Program-made: the position numbers and the translations under genes
Notes under the pieces: model-generated
Told to the model about the DNA's origin: nothing
Databases searched by the model: none
What the model saw: only the letters and a program-made list of their open reading frames with translations
Shown here: piece by piece, positions 1 to 6,831 of the stretch
Numbering within the stretch: position 1 is the first letter of the stretch
Layout: every line of letters begins with the position of its first letter
From: JBFGFG01 sp041627475
Lineage (GTDB): Bacteria; Actinomycetota; Nitriliruptoria; Nitriliruptorales; Nitriliruptoraceae
Length of the DNA: 12,696 bases
Reading direction: 5' to 3'
Assembly: GCA_041627475.1 (NCBI GenBank)
Contig: JBFKQZ010000069.1
Span: 1 to 12,696 of the forward strand

Positions 1-605
1 ACACGGTGCTGCGCCACGGTCAGCAGCGCCCGGGTCCGTTCGAGGTAGCCGGCGAGGAACACCACCAGCGTGAGCTTCGCGACCTCACCGGGCTGGAAGC
101 GCAGCGGTCCGAGGTCGATCCACAGGCGCGCGCCGTTCACTTCACGCCCGATCACGGGCAGCAGCGGGAGCACCAGCAGGACGAGCGTCAGCAGGCCGAA
201 GGTGTACGACAGCCTCGTCAGGACCGTGTGGTCGCGCACCAGCGCGAGCGTGACCGTGAAGCAGGCGAGACCCAGCGCGGTCCAGACGAGCTGGCTGATC
301 GCGAACGACGTGCCCTGGGCCAGGTCGATCCGGCGGATCAGGACCAGGCCGATCCCGTTGAGCAGCACCAGCAGCGGCAGGATGATGGGGTCCGCCCGCG
401 GGGCCAGGAGCCGCACCATCGCGTGGACGCCGGCGACGAGGCCGGCCAGCACGAGCAGCGGCGCGAGCGCGACCGGCCACGGATCGTCCGGCACGGCGAG
501 CAGCAGCAGCGTGCCGGCGGCCAGCACGATGACGACCGCGAACGTGAGGAGCTGCCGTTCGATGCGCCGTGGCGCCGTGGACGCCGTCGCGGGCAGGCCG
601 GTCAC
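1..605 (-). CDS. rodA: RodA/FtsW-family (SEDS) peptidoglycan glycosyltransferase, N-terminal part
   Basis: This is a polytopic membrane protein of the SEDS family, which polymerises lipid II into glycan strands with a class B penicillin-binding protein during elongation or division. The frame starts at GTG (603-605), which overlaps the TGA of the phosphatase gene as GTGA, so translation is probably coupled. It stays open to the left edge, so only about 201 residues are visible. Hydrophobic segments lie at roughly 18-38, 44-64, 74-90, 103-124 and 133-153. The family signature follows at about 157-190: NGARLWIDLG, then FQPGEVAKL, then VVFLAGYLE. The gene order (FHA proteins, PP2C phosphatase, then this) matches the mycobacterial rodA locus, so I prefer RodA to FtsW, although sequence alone does not separate the two. 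The C-terminal half with further catalytic segments lies outside the window. Confidence 0.9.
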   Translation of the reverse strand, partial: MTGLPATASTAPRRIERQLLTFAVVIVLAAGTLLLLAVPDDPWPVALAPLLVLAGLVAGVHAMVRLLAPRADPIILPLLVLLNGIGLVLIRRIDLAQGTSFAISQLVWTALGLACFTVTLALVRDHTVLTRLSYTFGLLTLVLLVLPLLPVIGREVNGARLWIDLGPLRFQPGEVAKLTLVVFLAGYLERTRALLTVAQHR

Positions 606-1819
606 GGCGCCGTCGTCTCGTCGGCGTCGTCGGTCGGGCTCGGGTCGTCGTCCGGCGTGCTGTTGCCCTCGGCCTCGCCCGCCGCACGGATCGAGTCGAC
701 GATGTTGCGGGCGTCGCGCCGGTCGACGGCGGGGATGCCCTGCTCGAGCAGCGGCTGCTGGAACTCCGGGACGTCCTCGACGCGCAGCGCCGTCTCCTCG
801 ACGACCCACGACAGCTCGATCGGGCCCAGTGAGGCTGGGACGCCCTGGTAGATCGCGACGAGCTGCTGGTCGAGGCCGACGTAGTAGGAACGGGACAGGA
901 GCCAGCGGCCACCACCGAGCAGCAGGCCCAGCACGACGGCGACACCGATCGCGATGCTCGCCAGCCGGCGACGTCGCGCGATCGGGTCCACCACGACGGA
1001 CTCGTCAGGGCCGGGACCCGGCAGGATCCGCGCGGGACCGGCGTCGCTGTCGGGGCGGATCACCAGCGGGTCACGGCGCGGCGGTTCCTCGGGCAGGTCC
1101 GAGACCATCGTCAGCAGGACCGCGGTGATGTTGTCGGGGCCGCCGGCCTCGTTGGCCGCCTCGACCAGCTCGGTGACGGTCTCCTCGGGGGTGAGGTCCG
1201 AGGTCAGCAGGTCGGCGATGTGGTCGTCGTCGACGACGCCGGACAGCCCGTCGCTGCAGAGCAGGACCGCGTCGCCCGAGGCGAGGTCGAGGGTCTCGAG
1301 GTCGATCTCGACCTCGGTGCTGGTGCCGATCGCGCGGGTCACGACCGAGCGGTGCGGGTGGATCGCCGCCTCGGCCTCGGTGATCGAGCCGTCGTCGATC
1401 AGCTGCTGGACGAACGTGTGGTCGCGTGTCAGCTGGGTGACCCGGCCCTGCCGCAGCAGGTAGGCGCGGGAGTCACCGACGTGGGCGACGTGCAGGCGGC
1501 GCCCCTCGAACAGCGCAGCGGTCAGGGTCGTGCCCATGCCCTGGAGCGTGTCGTCGTGCTCGGCGGCCTCGACGACGACGCGGTTGGCCTCGACGACCGC
1601 GTCCTCGAGCGCCTTGCGGGCCTGCTGGTCGTCGCCGAAGACCCGACCGTCGAGGCCCGCGATCGGTTCGAGTGCCAGTGCCGACGCGACCTCGCCCGCG
1701 GCGTGGCCACCCATGCCGTCGGCCACCGCGAAGACCGAGTCGCCGACGTGCATGGCGTCCTCGTTGCCCCTGCGGACCTGGCCGACGTCGGTGAGGCCGG
1801 CGGCGTGGAGGCGGATCAT
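602..1819 (-). CDS. pstP: PP2C-type Ser/Thr protein phosphatase, membrane-anchored
   Basis: This metal-dependent phosphatase removes phosphate from Ser/Thr-kinase substrates and from the kinases themselves at the inner membrane. The chosen ATG (1817-1819) gives 405 residues and overlaps the fhaB stop as ATGA; the frame is open further upstream, but there it only shadows fhaB. PP2C motifs appear in order: RRGNEDA near 16-22, ADGMGGHA at 33-40 (metal-binding Asp34), GMGTT near 94-98, HVGDSRAY at 113-120, CSDGLSG near 188-194 and GGPDNITA near 226-233 (metal-binding Asp229). A linker follows, then an Arg-rich stop-transfer stretch (281-286) before one transmembrane helix at about 287-304. An outer segment of about 100 residues ends in an Asp/Thr/Pro-rich acidic tail. 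Cytoplasmic catalytic domain, helix and outer tail match mycobacterial PstP, as does the neighbourhood. Confidence 0.95.
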   Translation of the reverse strand: MIRLHAAGLTDVGQVRRGNEDAMHVGDSVFAVADGMGGHAAGEVASALALEPIAGLDGRVFGDDQQARKALEDAVVEANRVVVEAAEHDDTLQGMGTTLTAALFEGRRLHVAHVGDSRAYLLRQGRVTQLTRDHTFVQQLIDDGSITEAEAAIHPHRSVVTRAIGTSTEVEIDLETLDLASGDAVLLCSDGLSGVVDDDHIADLLTSDLTPEETVTELVEAANEAGGPDNITAVLLTMVSDLPEEPPRRDPLVIRPDSDAGPARILPGPGPDESVVVDPIARRRRLASIAIGVAVVLGLLLGGGRWLLSRSYYVGLDQQLVAIYQGVPASLGPIELSWVVEETALRVEDVPEFQQPLLEQGIPAVDRRDARNIVDSIRAAGEAEGNSTPDDDPSPTDDADETTAP

Positions 1820-2283
1820 CGGCGCACCTCCAGCCGGGTCTTGCCGAGCTGGAGCTGGTCGCCCGCGGCGACGACGGTCGGTGCGATCACCTTCTGGCCG
1901 TTGAGGTAGGTGCCGTTGGTCGACCCGAGGTCGCGGACACGCCACTGGCCCTCGACCCGGACCAGCTCTGCGTGCTCGTCGGAGACGTAGTCGTCCTCGA
2001 GCCGCTGGTCGACGTGGCTGGCGCGGCCGAACACGAGCCGCTCGCCGTCGAGCGTGACCGTGTGCGGTGCGCCGTGGACCGGGTGCAGGACGAGTTCGGT
2101 CGGCAGCTGCCGCGGCGTCTGCCGGCGCTCGGGCTGCGCGACGGCCGGGCGGGGCGCGGCGGTGGCCACCGCGGGTGTCCGGTCACCGAGGTCGGCGGCG
2201 ATGACGCGCACGACCCGCCACAGGAACACGTAGAGCAGGACGAGCAGCAGCAGCTTGCCGAGGGTGAGCAGGGCGACGGGCAT
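1816..2283 (-). CDS. fhaB: FHA-domain membrane protein FhaB (FipA-like)
   Basis: This is a small phosphothreonine-binding adaptor. The ATG at 2281-2283 lies one base after the fhaA stop and gives 155 residues, the usual length of actinobacterial FhaB. An N-terminal transmembrane helix (about 5-24) is followed by a Pro/Ala/Arg linker (about 35-62) and one FHA domain (about 63-155). The phosphothreonine-contact residues of the fold are present: G86-R87, S101...H104 (in SDEHA), and S121-T-N-G-T125 followed by LNG. In mycobacteria the orthologue is phosphorylated by PknA/PknB and links kinase signalling to division and wall synthesis; I infer the same role here. A start 12 codons upstream is possible but would overlap fhaA and would place polar residues before the helix. 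Confidence 0.95.
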   Translation of the reverse strand: MPVALLTLGKLLLLVLLYVFLWRVVRVIAADLGDRTPAVATAAPRPAVAQPERRQTPRQLPTELVLHPVHGAPHTVTLDGERLVFGRASHVDQRLEDDYVSDEHAELVRVEGQWRVRDLGSTNGTYLNGQKVIAPTVVAAGDQLQLGKTRLEVRR

Positions 2284-2284
2284 G

Positions 2285-3040
2285 TCAGTGCTCGACGAAC
2301 TCGAGCGCGGCGTCGCCAAGGGTCACCCGGTCGCCGTCCTGCAGCGGGTGCTCGGCAGCGGCGCGCCCGTTGACACGGGTCCCGTTGGTGGAGTTGAGGT
2401 CCACGACCCACCAGCCCTCGTCACGTCGGACGAAGGCAGCGTGTTCGCGGCTGACGGTGGCGTCGTCCAGCGAGATGGTGCAGGTCGGAGCGCGGCCGGC
2501 CACGACACGGCCATGGAGCTCGACCTCGTGGTCCTGGCCGCCGCTGACCACCCGCAGCCGTGCGGTCGCCGACGAGGTGGCGGCACCGAGCACCTGGGTC
2601 TGGTCCGCGCTGCGGACCGCGGCCCGCGCTGCGGGTGCGGGGGTCGGCGCCGGCGCCGGGTCGGGGCTCTCGACCGACTCGATCCGGCCGGTCAGCTTGT
2701 ACTTGCCGACCGGCGGCTCGTCGGACTTCTCGACGCGGACGACGACCGGGCCCCGGAGGATCCAGCCGCGCTCGTCGGCGGTCCCGACGACGACGCTCGC
2801 GAGCTCACCGGCGAGGTCCACGCCGAGCTTCGTCAGCCGCTCGTGGTCCTTGGGGTGGATCCAGAAGCGGTAGACGTTCGGCACCACGACGCCGTCGGTG
2901 GCGACGGTCTGGGTGTCGCGCGCGTACGCCTGGAGGCCCTTCGCCATCTCGATCGGCTGGAGGCCCGAGGTGAAGAGCCGCGCGAAGAAGCCCTCGACGG
3001 CGCCCTCGAGGCGACGTTCGAAGTCCTGCAGGACGCCCAT
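2285..3040 (-). CDS. fhaA: FhaA: DUF3662 domain plus C-terminal FHA domain
   Basis: This is the first gene of the visible signalling operon. The 251 residues have two parts. An N-terminal DUF3662 domain (about 1-122) begins MGVLQDFERRLEG and contains the GLQPIEMAKGLQ and VVPNVYRFWIHPKD stretches typical of FhaA. A C-terminal FHA domain (about 160-251) carries G182-R183, S197-R-E-H200 and N216-S-T-N-G-T221. The Pro/Ala-rich linker between them (about 125-158) is short; M. tuberculosis FhaA is roughly twice this length, mostly because of a long low-complexity linker. In mycobacteria FhaA binds phosphorylated wall-synthesis partners such as the MviN/MurJ pseudokinase domain and is a PknB substrate. 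A GAGGG ribosome-binding site lies 5 nt before the ATG (3038-3040). The tRNA-Leu gene upstream is divergent, so the operon promoter must lie within about 3041-3200. A TACGGT -10-like hexamer is at 3087-3092 on this strand, but I see no good -35. Confidence 0.95.
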   Translation of the reverse strand: MGVLQDFERRLEGAVEGFFARLFTSGLQPIEMAKGLQAYARDTQTVATDGVVVPNVYRFWIHPKDHERLTKLGVDLAGELASVVVGTADERGWILRGPVVVRVEKSDEPPVGKYKLTGRIESVESPDPAPAPTPAPAARAAVRSADQTQVLGAATSSATARLRVVSGGQDHEVELHGRVVAGRAPTCTISLDDATVSREHAAFVRRDEGWWVVDLNSTNGTRVNGRAAAEHPLQDGDRVTLGDAALEFVEH

Positions 3041-3156
3041 TCGAGCCCTCGCTGGTCTGCGGCCGGATGTGGTCGCGGGCGGGGCGACCGTACCGGCGGC
3101 GCGGTGCAGGACGCGTGTGGCGTCCGCGCGGCCGGGGGTGCACGGCCGTGCTCGCG

Positions 3157-3185
3157 TTGGCGCTCCCGCTGGGCGCCGCTACGCT
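3157..3185 (+). promoter_or_regulatory. Promoter-like hexamers for tRNA-Leu
   Basis: A -35-like TTGGCG (3157-3162) and a -10-like TACGCT (3180-3185, fitting the actinobacterial TAnnnT pattern) are separated by exactly 17 bp. They end 12 bp before the tRNA. The spacing and position suit a housekeeping sigma-factor promoter with a very short leader. This is read from the sequence only. Confidence 0.5.
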
Positions 3186-3197
3186 CATCGACCGCCC

Positions 3198-3284
3198 GGG
3201 CGGGTGGCGGAATTGGCAGACGCGCACGGTTCAGGTCCGTGTGTCCGTAAGGACATGGGGGTTCAAGTCCCCCCTCGCCCACCA
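3198..3284 (+). tRNA. tRNA-Leu, anticodon CAG
   Basis: This 87-nt class II tRNA folds completely by eye. The acceptor stem is GGGCGGG (3198-3204) with CTCGCCC (3274-3280), with one G-U pair. The D stem is GCG/CGC (3207-3209, 3221-3223). The anticodon stem is CACGG/CCGTG (3225-3229, 3237-3241) with loop TTCAGGT, placing anticodon CAG at 3232-3234 (reads CUG). The long variable arm is TGTCC/GGACA (3242-3246, 3251-3255) with loop GTAA. The T stem is GGGGG/CCCCC (3257-3261, 3269-3273) with loop TTCAAGT. The discriminator A (3281) and the CCA end (3282-3284) are encoded. The large variable arm confirms Leu type. The gene diverges from fhaA; as I recall, a tRNA-Leu also sits beside fhaA in M. tuberculosis. 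Confidence 0.97.
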
Positions 3285-3290
3285 CACATG

Positions 3291-3316
3291 AAGGCCCCGC
3301 AGCACTGCGGGGCCTT
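3291..3316 (+). terminator. Terminator hairpin after tRNA-Leu
   Basis: A perfect 11-bp stem, AAGGCCCCGCA (3291-3301) with TGCGGGGCCTT (3306-3316), closes a GCAC tetraloop 6 nt after the tRNA CCA end. Only a weak T-rich tail (CGTCGTTG) follows, as is common in high-GC actinobacteria. Confidence 0.8.
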
Positions 3317-3555
3317 CGTCGTTGCCGGGACTAGCGACGCGTCTCGCCCCGGGCACGGGTGCAGGGCCCGATGCTTTTCCCTGCGCCAGCATTGTCTGGG
3401 TCAGGTCGTGACGGTCGCCGTCTCTCGCGGCCTCTCAGGTGGGGACCCTTTCGGGCTGCCACCTCCCGTGCTTCTTCGAGCCCTGCCGGTCCATTCTGCC
3501 GATTCGCGGCACCGCTGCCGAGGGCCCAAGGTCCCGACCCGGGGAGCGGACGTGC
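3317..3555. other. Intergenic stretch without a supported gene
   Basis: About 240 bp lie between the tRNA terminator and the hairpin of the next gene. Short open frames exist but none has a ribosome-binding site or a recognisable product. A 6-bp inverted repeat (GCAGGG 3361-3366, CCCTGC 3379-3384) surrounds a T-run. I looked for a copy of the tRNA 3' end, which would mark an integration site, and did not find one. Confidence 0.6.
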
Positions 3556-3585
3556 GAACGGCCCCGGGACGAGCCCGGGCCGTTC
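3556..3585 (-). terminator. Terminator-like hairpin downstream of the propeller gene
   Basis: An inverted repeat with a GAACGGC...CCGGG arm (3556-3568, one bulged C) pairs with CCCGGGCCGTTC (3574-3585) around an ACGAG loop, giving about 12 bp. It lies 12 bp beyond the stop codon of the minus-strand LVIVD gene, so it probably ends that transcript. There is no U-tract, so the call rests on stem strength and position. Confidence 0.6.
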
Positions 3586-3597
3586 GACGGAGGTCGC

Positions 3598-5055
3598 TCA
3601 GAATCGACCGGGCAGGACGCAGATGCCGCCCGGCTGCCACTCGGGTCGGGCCGGCCGCGCGGGCAGCACGGTGGGGAGCAGCTCAGCGGTGCGGTCGATG
3701 CGGGCGGTGAGCGACACGTCCGTGGTCGCGCGAGCGGGAGCTGCCGCGGTCGTGCCGGCCGCTTCGGCCTCCCGGAGTGCCGGGATGTCGAGCACCTCGA
3801 AGCCTCGCGCCATGTCGGCGATCGTGACGTAGCCGCCGTAGTAGTGCGCCGAGTACATCACCGACTCCTCGTCGGGGCGGTACGCGGCGAGCAGCTCCGG
3901 TCGCATCGGGTCGCTGATGTCGTGTGCCGTCATCCCGCCCGCGAACCACGACGACACGACGATGTCGGTCCCGGGCACGAAGTTGTAGTTGTGCGCGGCG
4001 CACCACGACTGGGTCCACCCCGCGTACGTGCCGGGGCCCGTGTCGCTCTGGGGCGGCGAGATGCGGCCGGCGAGGACCGGCACGGTCGGCACGGTGATGT
4101 CGTAGACCCACAGCGAGCCGTAGAGGTCCACGGCCTCGCCCTGGCAGGTGTGGAACCCGAAGGCCTCGTCGTTGATGACGAGCTTCGTGCCGTCGGGGCT
4201 CACGACCGCGTTGTGGGCGAACTGGATCGCCGGGTTCACGATCGTGCCGACGACCGCCGGCTGCGTGATCCGCTCCCCGCGCAGGTCCCAGACCTGGATC
4301 TCGCCGAGTCCGGCGCAGTACGCGTAGTCACCGTCCGTGGTGAACCCCAGGTCGTGGCACCCGCTCACGTTGTGCTGGAAGCTGGTGACCACCCGCAGGT
4401 CCGCCGGGTTGCTGGCGTCGACGATCGCCGTGGGGCTGACCTGGCGGTTGCCGGACGTCCGGGTCCCGTTCGCAAGTCCACCGGGCAGGACGAAGATGTA
4501 GGGACGGGTCGGGTGGGGCATCGCCGTGTGCGCCGAGGAGTGGCCGACGGCGTCGACGATCCGCGGACGCGTCGGGTCGCTCACGTCGACCAGCGCCAGC
4601 CCGTTGAGCGCCCCGTACCCCGACGACTTCTCGCTGGCCGGGTCGAACTGGATGATCTCCTTCGTGCAGAGGTTCCCGTGGTGGGCCATCAGCACGAAGT
4701 CGCCCTCGAACACCTCGGGGTCGAGGGTGCGGACGTAGTTGTCGGTCCCCGGGCAGGCCAGCGCGCCGACCTCGGTGAACTGCGCCGTGGTGTCGTCCCC
4801 GACGAGGTCGAACACGCGCAGCCCGCCCTGCTGGCCGGGGGCCACGTTCGTCCGGTTGTACTTGCCGTTGGTCTGTCCGACGTAGGCGTAGCGCCCGTCG
4901 AAGTCGATCTCGGTGGCTCCGGTGAACCGGGTGGCGGCCACGACCCGGCCGTCGCCCACCTGGAGGTCGGACGGTGTGGGGACGGGTGCGAACGCGGCGG
5001 CAGACGCCGCGAGGAGGGAGGCGGCGGCAACCGCCTTGATGCGGTGGACGGACAT
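3598..5055 (-). CDS. Secreted LVIVD-repeat beta-propeller protein
   Basis: The ATG at 5053-5055 has AGGAG 6 nt upstream and gives 485 residues. The frame is open far beyond this start, but that extension is a shadow of the divergent gene. Residues 1-23 form a signal peptide (Arg/Lys near the start, then an Ala-rich core, cleavage near AFA). The body (about 30-428) is made of repeated four-strand units of the LVIVD/propeller type, with segments such as LRVFDLVGD (79-87), LALVDVSDPTRP (153-164), IQVWDLRG (253-260), LWVYDITVPTVP (315-326) and MTAHDISDPMRP (375-386). The blades carry a recurring histidine: H176, H234, H281, H355 and H404. A Pro/Ala-rich tail (about 432-485) follows. Family members are extracellular or periplasmic with mostly unknown activity. 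SBP56-like methanethiol oxidase or a lactonase are distant propeller alternatives. The gene is monocistronic and diverges from the FAD enzyme. Confidence 0.82.
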   Translation of the reverse strand: MSVHRIKAVAAASLLAASAAAFAPVPTPSDLQVGDGRVVAATRFTGATEIDFDGRYAYVGQTNGKYNRTNVAPGQQGGLRVFDLVGDDTTAQFTEVGALACPGTDNYVRTLDPEVFEGDFVLMAHHGNLCTKEIIQFDPASEKSSGYGALNGLALVDVSDPTRPRIVDAVGHSSAHTAMPHPTRPYIFVLPGGLANGTRTSGNRQVSPTAIVDASNPADLRVVTSFQHNVSGCHDLGFTTDGDYAYCAGLGEIQVWDLRGERITQPAVVGTIVNPAIQFAHNAVVSPDGTKLVINDEAFGFHTCQGEAVDLYGSLWVYDITVPTVPVLAGRISPPQSDTGPGTYAGWTQSWCAAHNYNFVPGTDIVVSSWFAGGMTAHDISDPMRPELLAAYRPDEESVMYSAHYYGGYVTIADMARGFEVLDIPALREAEAAGTTAAAPARATTDVSLTARIDRTAELLPTVLPARPARPEWQPGGICVLPGRF

Positions 5056-5202
5056 GGCGCACTCCTGCGCAGAAGGAATCCCCACTGATTCGACGAGCGG
5101 GGCGGTCCTTCCTCCTGCTCCCCCGCATCGTGCGCGCAGCGATGCGCCGTCGCGGCCGGCCGGCGTGGCAGGCTGGTCGTCTCCCGACGTCCCGAGGTCG
5201 CC
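5056..5202. promoter_or_regulatory. Divergent promoter region with inverted repeats
   Basis: This 147-bp gap separates the divergent propeller and FAD-enzyme genes and must hold both promoters. Two symmetric elements are visible: GAATC/GATTC with a 6-bp centre (5076-5091), 20 bp before the propeller start, and CGCATCG/CGATGCG with a 9-bp centre (5124-5146). I could not assign clear -35/-10 pairs. Confidence 0.45.
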
Positions 5203-6819
5203 GTGCACCGCGCAGGTCGCTCCTACACCCGTCACGCCGACGAGCTCGACGGCGAGCAGTTCGACGTCGTCGTCATCGGTTCGGGGATCGGTGGCCTCAC
5301 CACCGCCGTCCTGCTGGCGAAGCACGCGGGGAAGCGCGTGCTGGTGCTCGAGCAGCACTACGTCGCCGGTGGCTTCACGCACTCGTTCGCCCGACCCGAC
5401 TACGACTGGGACGTCGGCATCCACTACCTCGGTGGTGAGCTGCTCCTCGACCGGCACCCGAGTCGCCGCCTGTTCGACGAGCTGACCGGTGGTGCCGTCG
5501 AGTTCGCCGACATGGGCGAGGTCGTGGACCGCATCGTCATCGGTGACGACGTCTACGACTACCGGGCCGGGGTGACGGCGTGGAAGCAGCAGATGATCGC
5601 GTACTTCCCGGATCAGGCCGACGCGATCACCCGGTACGTCGACCTGGTCAAGCAGGTCAGCGCCAGCACCCAGAAGTACGCGCTGAGCAAGGTCGTGCCC
5701 GGTGGGCCGGGCGGCCTCGCTGGGGCTCGGCTCGGGCGCGACTTCGTGGGGCTGGCGTCCCGGACGACCGCCGACGTCCTCGCCGAGGTGACCGCCGACA
5801 CGCGGCTGCGCGCCGTGCTCGCGGGCCAGTTCGGTGACTACGGCCTGCCGCCGGGCCGCTCCAGCTTCGCGATGCACGCGCTTGTGACCAACCACTACTT
5901 CCGCGGCGGCTGCTACCCGGTCGGTGGTGCCTCGGTCATCCCGGCGGCGGCGGAACGGGTGCTGGAGGAGCACGGCGGCCGCGTGCTCGTCGGCGCCGAG
6001 GTCGCGGAGGTGCTCGTCCGGGACGGTCGTGCCGTCGGGGTGCGGATGGCCGACGGCCGCGAGGTCCCGGCGGGCGACGTGGTGTCCAACGCGGGTGTCT
6101 TCACGACGGTCGGCCTGCTCCCGGAGCCGGTGCGGGCGGAGCACGACCTCGACGCCCGGCTCGGGCAGGTCGAGCGCAGCGTCAGCCACCTCACGCTGTA
6201 CGTCGGCCTCGACGCCTCCACCGAGGCGATGGGGCTGGAGAAGCCGAACCTCTGGCTCTACCCGTCCGAGGACCATGACCAGAACGTCGCGGCGTTCGAG
6301 GCCGACCCGTCGGCCCCGCTGCCGGTGGTCTACGCGTCGTTCCCCTCGGCGAAGGACCCCGACTTCGAGCGCCGCCACCCGGGGCGGTCGACGATCGACG
6401 TCATCACGCTGGCGCGCCACGAGTGGTTCAGCGAGTGGGACGGCACCCGCTGGCAGCGCCGCGGCGAGGACTACGAAGAGGTCAAGGCCGAACTGCGCGA
6501 GCGCCTGCTCGACGCGGTCGAGCCGTGGGTCCCCGCGCTCCGTGACCACCTCGACGTGGCCGAGCTGTCGACGCCCCTGACCACGGCCCACTTCGCCGGC
6601 TTCGCCCGCGGCGAGCTGTACGGCATCGGCCACACGCCCGACCGCTTCGCCCGGACCTGGCTGCGACCACGGACGCCCGTCGACAACCTGTGGCTCACCG
6701 GGGCCGACGTGTTCAGCGCCGGTGTCGTCGCGGCGATGTTCTCCGGGGCCATGACCGCCGCGGCGATGTCCGGTCCGCAGATGCTCGCGCGGACGCTGCG
6801 GGCGAAGCTGCCCATCTGA
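5203..6819 (+). CDS. FAD-dependent CrtI/retinol-saturase-like oxidoreductase
   Basis: This 538-residue flavoprotein belongs to the phytoene desaturase/all-trans-retinol 13,14-reductase group of amine-oxidase-fold enzymes, which act on isoprenoid or other hydrophobic polyenes. The dinucleotide-binding loop is VVVIGSGIGGL (22-32) with ribose-binding E50 at the end of strand 2 (VLVLEQH). DWDVGIHYLGGE (68-79) resembles the substrate-side motif of retinol saturases. The C-terminal half has YGIGHTPDRF (473-482) and the second FAD motif, LWLTGADVFSAG (496-507) with VAAMFSG (509-515). The GTG start has GAGG 5 nt upstream and sits 20 residues before the Rossmann strand, as usual. There is no phytoene synthase or other carotenoid gene nearby, so the substrate is unknown. 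The stop codon lies 12 bp from that of the convergent histidine phosphatase. Confidence 0.88.
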   Translation: MHRAGRSYTRHADELDGEQFDVVVIGSGIGGLTTAVLLAKHAGKRVLVLEQHYVAGGFTHSFARPDYDWDVGIHYLGGELLLDRHPSRRLFDELTGGAVEFADMGEVVDRIVIGDDVYDYRAGVTAWKQQMIAYFPDQADAITRYVDLVKQVSASTQKYALSKVVPGGPGGLAGARLGRDFVGLASRTTADVLAEVTADTRLRAVLAGQFGDYGLPPGRSSFAMHALVTNHYFRGGCYPVGGASVIPAAAERVLEEHGGRVLVGAEVAEVLVRDGRAVGVRMADGREVPAGDVVSNAGVFTTVGLLPEPVRAEHDLDARLGQVERSVSHLTLYVGLDASTEAMGLEKPNLWLYPSEDHDQNVAAFEADPSAPLPVVYASFPSAKDPDFERRHPGRSTIDVITLARHEWFSEWDGTRWQRRGEDYEEVKAELRERLLDAVEPWVPALRDHLDVAELSTPLTTAHFAGFARGELYGIGHTPDRFARTWLRPRTPVDNLWLTGADVFSAGVVAAMFSGAMTAAAMSGPQMLARTLRAKLPI

Positions 6820-6831
6820 CGGCGGGTGGTC

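Noticed and set aside
142..945. Minus-strand open frame spanning the rodA/pstP junction
   Set aside because: It overlaps two well-supported genes in another frame and encodes Arg/Ser/Thr/Ala-rich low-complexity sequence.
3198..3597. Possible integration site at the tRNA-Leu 3' end
   Set aside because: No repeated copy of the tRNA 3' end and no integrase or phage gene is seen in the window, and the flanking genes look chromosomal.
3439..5088. Long plus-strand open frame (549 codons) opposite the propeller gene
   Set aside because: It mirrors the minus-strand gene codon for codon, reads as Arg/Val/Gly/Asp-rich sequence without any domain, and has no signal or ribosome-binding site. High GC removes stop codons on the opposite strand.
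5056..6633. Leftward extension of the propeller reading frame to over 1000 codons
   Set aside because: The extra 526 codons lie antisense to the FAD enzyme, are Arg/Asp/Val-rich, and the ATG at 5055 has both a ribosome-binding site and a signal peptide.
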